Assembly (NCBI GenBank): GCA_037367405.1
Contig: JAZKJV010008883.1
Location: forward strand, 744,001-808,000
Length of the DNA: 64,000 nucleotides
Direction: 5' to 3'
Origin: Ottelia alismoides
Lineage: Eukaryota > Streptophyta > Magnoliopsida > Alismatales > Hydrocharitaceae
Shown here: positions 59,801 to 64,000 of the stretch, in pieces
How positions within the stretch are numbered: the first letter of the stretch is position 1
How the letters are laid out: every line of letters starts with the position of its first letter
Made by a program: the position numbers and the translations under genes
Notes under the pieces: model-generated
What the model saw: the letters and a program-made list of their open reading frames with translations, nothing else
The model's database searches: none
What the model was told of the DNA's origin: nothing

Positions 59801-60665
59801 TCTCTAAGTCTGCCCTCCGCTCAATGGTGTCTATCGTGTAAATCCCGCGGATGTCATCAACACAACGCCAAGTCCCAGAAAAAGGAACGTCGAGGTCCAT
59901 GCTTTCCGAGTGTTCCTCAACAGGGAGGAATTCTTGGGTTTCAGTGGAATCCAATAAGCAGCAAAATTCTCTGATAGTCTTATCCAGGTCATGGTCCTCG
60001 AGGTCAGCCAAGATAGGTGTGGTCACATCAGGTGCAGGTCTCTGGTCGACAGTAGGTGCGGTGATCAATGCTTCGCTCTCGTCAGCAGGGCGAAAGCGAA
60101 TCTCTCCTGATCCGTAATCAATAACGACCCTCGCAGAGACGAGGAACGGTCGTCCCAGGATGATTGGAGAGTGCTCCCCAGTGGAGGTCTCCATGGGCAA
60201 TACGATAAAATCAACTATGTGGCTCGTGCCCTGAATCGAAATGATGGCGTTTTCAAGGATACCCTTCGGCCTCTTGATAGATCCATCAACAAATTGAACT
60301 ATCATCCTGGTCTTCTTGAGAGGCCCTAGGTGAAGAGACGGTACCAACGAGAAGGGTATGATGCTAATTGAAGCACCTCCGTCTAGGAGAGTGTGATCAC
60401 ATGTGTGGTCAGAGATGGTGCAGCTAATGAATGGTGTGGCAGTGCTCCTCTTCCGAGGAATGGGACGGTGTGTGATGGCGTGGGCAGTGGCCATGGTCAA
60501 GATGTGACGCTCAGATCTGCTCCTTCGCTTTCTCTTCTTGGGAAGAGGAGCAGATAAATCGGTCATGGCCTGCTGAAGGGGGGCACGGATAATCTCATGA
60601 ATGGTGGCCACCACTTCGGGTTCAATCAACATTTTTTTTTGAATTTTTGGACTTCCTCCATACAA
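59793..60665 (-). CDS. Retropepsin-like aspartic protease of element C
   Basis: The protein has 290 residues. An N-terminal helical lead and a basic KKRKRRSRS segment precede the protease core: the active-site LLDGGASISIIPFSL, then LKKTRMIVQFVDGS, and the closing ILGRPFLVSARVVIDYGSG. This is the retropepsin-like layout of Ty3/gypsy elements (compare D-x-GAS forms in Athila). It would cut the element polyprotein. There is no reverse transcriptase downstream; an acidic repeat follows the TAG stop. The frame overlaps the preceding ORF by 40 nt in the -1 frame at an A9 run, so it may be expressed by frameshifting. The first Met codons are not a sure start. Confidence 0.8.
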   Translation of the reverse strand: MYGGSPKIQKKMLIEPEVVATIHEIIRAPLQQAMTDLSAPLPKKRKRRSRSERHILTMATAHAITHRPIPRKRSTATPFISCTISDHTCDHTLLDGGASISIIPFSLVPSLHLGPLKKTRMIVQFVDGSIKRPKGILENAIISIQGTSHIVDFIVLPMETSTGEHSPIILGRPFLVSARVVIDYGSGEIRFRPADESEALITAPTVDQRPAPDVTTPILADLEDHDLDKTIREFCCLLDSTETQEFLPVEEHSESMDLDVPFSGTWRCVDDIRGIYTIDTIERRADLETI

Positions 60666-61312
60666 GGGAGGAAGTCGGAATCATCATCTACACGAGGCAT
60701 GCCAAGAGCAGTCTGTACAGCGGCATCCTCAAGGTCAAAGGTGGGACCGGGTGTGAATGTATGTGTGGACAAAGGATCTGGCAAGTGGTCGCTCTCCTCA
60801 CAGTCTGACTCGATCGTGTGTCTCCTGAAATCTTTTTGTGTTTTTAAATTTTTCTTATTTTTTTGTGTTTTGGGTGATTGCAAGCTCTCATGGTCGTCCT
60901 CAAATGAATCCATATCCTCAAAGAATGGAGCGACAGTCTGGTTCTTATTTAAACTAGTAAGATCAGTGATCCTTGAATTCATATGCTGCATCATCTGGTT
61001 CAAGGTCTCAAGTGTGGAGATCATGAAAGGTGACTCCAAAATCTCAAGATCGGGTGAGTCGAATGTGGGCGGTGGGTGTGGACAAAAATCACATTCCGGA
61101 TCAGGATACTCAAGGAAGAGCGGGTTGTCAAAATGTGTAGGAGATGGTGGTGGAAATGACTGGCGAAGGTCAAAGTCCGGATCCTGAAATAGTGGGTTGG
61201 TCGGATATGTACAAAAATTAGGAGCAAAGTCCTCCTGGAAAAAGTGAGGTGGACCGGCTGGAGTGGACGAGGGATCCGCAAAGTCCGGATAGAAAATGCT
61301 CCAGGGGTCCAT
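60626..61312 (-). CDS. Pro/Asp/Phe-rich ORF of element C (gag position, no capsid)
   Basis: The protein has 228 residues and starts MDPWSIFYPDF. The first 100 residues are rich in Pro, Phe, Asp and His. A helical segment follows (LETLNQMMQHMNSRITDL, similar to a coiled segment in element E), then a basic KTQKNKKNLKTQK patch and an acidic tail. The capsid motif HEVWERFK present in elements E and F is missing, so the gag core has been lost or replaced. The frame ends at TGA just after an A9 run, overlapping the protease frame. I do not know its function; a truncated Gag is the simplest reading. Confidence 0.6.
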   Translation of the reverse strand: MDPWSIFYPDFADPSSTPAGPPHFFQEDFAPNFCTYPTNPLFQDPDFDLRQSFPPPSPTHFDNPLFLEYPDPECDFCPHPPPTFDSPDLEILESPFMISTLETLNQMMQHMNSRITDLTSLNKNQTVAPFFEDMDSFEDDHESLQSPKTQKNKKNLKTQKDFRRHTIESDCEESDHLPDPLSTHTFTPGPTFDLEDAAVQTALGMPRVDDDSDFLPCMEEVQKFKKKC

Positions 61313-62653
61313 CTCAAAAACAAAAGGAAAATGATCGGGAGAGCACGACGGTCAAGTCAAGAGAGTAGAAAAGAAGGCGCAAATGCGCAGGGATGATCTA
61401 GGACACACACAAAACAATCACAAGCAAAAATGAAAAGAATACAAACCCTCAATTCACCTACTCAACTCGGTGAAGACCACAAATGCGATCTTTTTATCTT
61501 GTCTGTTTTAGAGTTAGGTGAGAAGTCCAAAATTGCGCAAACACTTAGGGGCTGAATGGGATTTGGGCACTACCTTAGTGTGTACGCGAGCAAGTAAAAG
61601 CGAAGACAATGAGGGGATTACTCGCCCCAATACAAAATTTTCTTCTTGATCGGTTTTAGGGTCAAGTAAAGTTAGCAGTCCCAATTTTATTGATTATCAC
61701 TTTTTTTGGTTTTTAAAATAAGAAATGCACGAGCCTATCGGGGAATCGATTCCTTTAAGAACCTAAGTTTCCAAAATCAGAGGTAGAGTCGGAAAAGCAA
61801 TGCAAGCGGAAAAACGATGATGTATGCTAAAGAGAAATGCTTACCTTGCCTCCAGCACTCTACATGCAAGGATGCTCAGCAGAATTGAAACCTATCTATA
61901 TGCAAATGCAAGCCAATGAAATCACCCTAAGTTCAGAAATTGCTATTAGCGGGAAGAACCACAAGTTGACCAACAATCCTCAACCCTAGAGTCCGGTCTA
62001 GGCTCACCCCTCCTCTGCTCAACACACTTGAGTTTAGGAGAAAGCGCTTTGCGGGGAGAGCTTGCGGCGCGACGGATTGAAGGTGATGATCAACTGTTTA
62101 AATTTTGACTAAGTCCAAAACGTACTATAGGTACATGCAAAGTATTAGGTGTTTGGCCTTAGTCTATCGCAAGCAATCCTAGAACTAGGGGCTCAATCAC
62201 ACAAAATAAATAAAATCGAAAAACAAAACAAAATAAAAAGAATGCGAGAAAAACCGACAAAAACCGCGGTGAGCCCCCAAGTGAACAATCACTTGGAAAT
62301 TAGGCTCGAATGTCCAAGTGTTCGAGGGTACCTGTATTATTACAAATTTGGAGTCCCTCTCTCACTTAAATTACAAAAAATAAATGCGATAAAATAAAAG
62401 CTCAGAATGGTCTTCAAAATTCCCTCCAAGTCCGCCTTGGTGTGAAGCCGAAGCCGCCTCACATGGTTGCACGAGCGCTTCTAGAAAGGAGTGCCTCCCT
62501 CGATCCGCGTACCTCGCACAAAGCCAAACAAGAGGGTGGTCAGACAATTCAAATGATATATCAAAATAAAAGAGCAAAAATAAGCAAAAATAAAAACCGT
62601 GAAATAGACAATCAATCACAATCACAAACAAGACCCGAACTAAGCGTTGTCGC
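61313..62653 (-). other. Leader of element C
   Basis: About 1.3 kb on the minus strand between the primer site and the first ORF. It matches the element E leader in patches and has no long conserved frame. Confidence 0.6.
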
Positions 62654-62671
62654 TCCCCGGCAACGACGCCA
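62654..62671 (-). other. Primer binding site of element C
   Basis: The minus strand reads TGGCGTCGTTGCCGGGGA, 2 nt inside the LTR end. tRNA-Asp type. Confidence 0.88.
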
Positions 62672-62673
62672 TT

Positions 62674-64000
62674 TGTTTAGCCCAAAAAATGGTGATCTTA
62701 AGTTCCACACAAGGCGGGAACTTAGTCGCTGAATTGACCACACGAAATTCGGATTAAAACAACAATTAACCCACGACAAATATATCAAGCAATGAAAGTA
62801 AATGTGCGGAGTTAAAATTTATTATAACTCTACAACAAGATGTGTATAGTGCAAGTATGTGTAGAGGTCGAACACAGGGAGCAGACAGGTAGACGGGGCA
62901 AAAATTGCTCAAAATGTGTGAATGTGACAAGTGTCTACAATGCTAATTTTTTTGTGGGTTTTAATTTTTATATTTTTTTATTTAATTTTTTCTTTAATTT
63001 TATACTTTTGTATTTTGATTTTTAATTTACTGATTTTATATTTTTCTTTTTGATATTTTATATTTTTTTATTTTCTTTTTCAATATTAGAAAATAAAGAC
63101 AATGTAATAAAATGGAGAAAGAGATATTTATAAAAATAGATAAATATGTTCAAAAAGAAGCAAATAAAGTCTTTTTCGTCTTTTTATACTTTTTTACTGT
63201 TTTTGTGATTTTTGGGTAATTTTTAGAATGTTTTTGGTATTTTTAATTAGCAAAATAAAGCAAAACAGTGAATAAAATGCAAGGTTGAAACTAAAATGGA
63301 GAAATAAAATAGCAAATAGTAACAAAATTTTTCCAAATTAATTTTCAATAATAGATAATAAAATAAGGAAAATTTAGACACCAAGATTATATTTTTAGGG
63401 TTTTTGTAGAATTTTTAATATTTTTCTAAAGGTTTTTAGAGTTTTGTAATTTTTAGGAGTTTGGTTTTGTAATTTCTAATGATTTTTGGTCTGAAATTAA
63501 AACACGCTAAAAGGTACAAAATATATTTTTTGGGATTTTTCTGGAGTGTTTTTATATTTTTTATGGATTTTATAAGCTAGACAGTGCTGAAAATAGATGT
63601 TTTTGATTTTTAATAAATAAAATGCAATAATTATGGCAAATAAAAATATGGTGATAAACTACTATGCAACAGAGACTTAATGTGATTTTTGTGGATTTTT
63701 TGGGGTTTTATAGATGCATGCATAAAATACAAGAAGCAAAAGGAAAAGGCAGTTTGCAGGGGTGTTTTTGAAATATTCAGAAAATGCGAGGGCCTACATG
63801 CAAAAAAATACCAAAACTATATAACTGACATAGAAACTTTCAGGACCAAAAAGAAACACCCAAAACACGAGGGTATCCCCGCAAAATCTCTAGACCCACG
63901 TGCGTACGCACGTGCACCTGGCAGGGGCGTTTGTGTGATTATTAGAAAATCCAAGGGCCTGCGCGCAATATTCCAGAAAATAATATAACTGAGCAAACAC
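62674..64000 (-). mobile_element. Element C, 5' LTR (inner 1.3 kb; continues past the window)
   Basis: Matches 52835-54170 with few changes. From the 3' LTR length, about 2.5 kb more should follow outside the window. Confidence 0.9.

Larger units (their letters stand above)
52835..64000 (-). mobile_element. Element C, Ty3/gypsy-type, youngest copy, runs off the window
   Basis: On the minus strand the order is 5' LTR (64000 and beyond, down to 62674), primer binding site (62671-62654), leader, Pro/Asp/Phe-rich ORF (61312-60626), protease ORF (60665-59793), acidic repeats, hairpin array (59226-58621), low-complexity tract, conserved block, polypurine tract (56643-56631) and 3' LTR (56630-52835). 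There is no capsid, reverse transcriptase, RNase H or integrase. The two LTRs differ at only a few positions per hundred. The outer 5 bp at 52830-52834 are GGAAT; the partner lies past the window end. Confidence 0.9.

Overview
This is repeat-dense nuclear DNA from a flowering plant. The evidence is a set of Ty3/gypsy LTR retrotransposons primed by a tRNA-Asp-type site, a Mutator-like element (MULE) with its 9-bp target duplication, a plant L1-type LINE, and MITEs, all in AT-rich DNA. No intact host gene, rRNA, tRNA or CRISPR array was found. The species cannot be named from this window.

Layout. Element A (+) fills 1-11761: the end of its 5' LTR (1-1519), a primer binding site, a 6-kb internal region without pol, a polypurine tract (PPT), and a 4.2-kb 3' LTR carrying a Mutator-type MITE. 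A sits inside the gag of an older minus-strand element F (11762-12774). F, a remnant element G (13193-14760), a TTAA-flanked MITE (14810-15196) and a complete 5.18-kb MULE (16585-21764) all lie inside what looks like a Copia-type LTR (about 12775-22046). The MULE carries a dead mudrA transposase on the minus strand. On the plus strand, converging with it, is a dead second gene for a GRF zinc-finger/membrane protein. Positions 22047-24385 are AT-rich with no gene.

Element E (-) spans 24391-47884 and is bounded by the duplication AGAAC. It is split by element D (+, 31923-40517), which is bounded by CTCTC. E keeps decayed gag and protease. D has 3-kb LTRs around 2.6 kb of non-coding sequence. 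After a unique stretch (47890-49120) comes a decayed LINE (49125-52834). Element C (-, 52835 to beyond the window end) has inserted into its 5' part. C is the youngest element and keeps two readable ORFs: a Pro/Asp/Phe-rich protein and a retropepsin.

The most notable system is shared by A, C, E and, in shorter form, D. It is an array of short hairpins whose arms copy the element's own PPT (AAGTATAGGGGG). Six hairpins in A match six in C one-for-one, and the stems show compensatory changes. The array lies before a low-complexity TTTGCAAA-type stretch and a conserved non-coding block that leads to the true PPT. A, C and E lack reverse transcriptase and integrase, so they must be mobilised in trans, and these non-coding modules are the most conserved parts of their interiors. 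The LTRs also share a palindromic start (TGATGAAT, 5 nt, ATTCATCA), inverted W-box pairs about 1.2-1.35 kb in, and CACGTG-type palindromes about 2.1-2.7 kb in.
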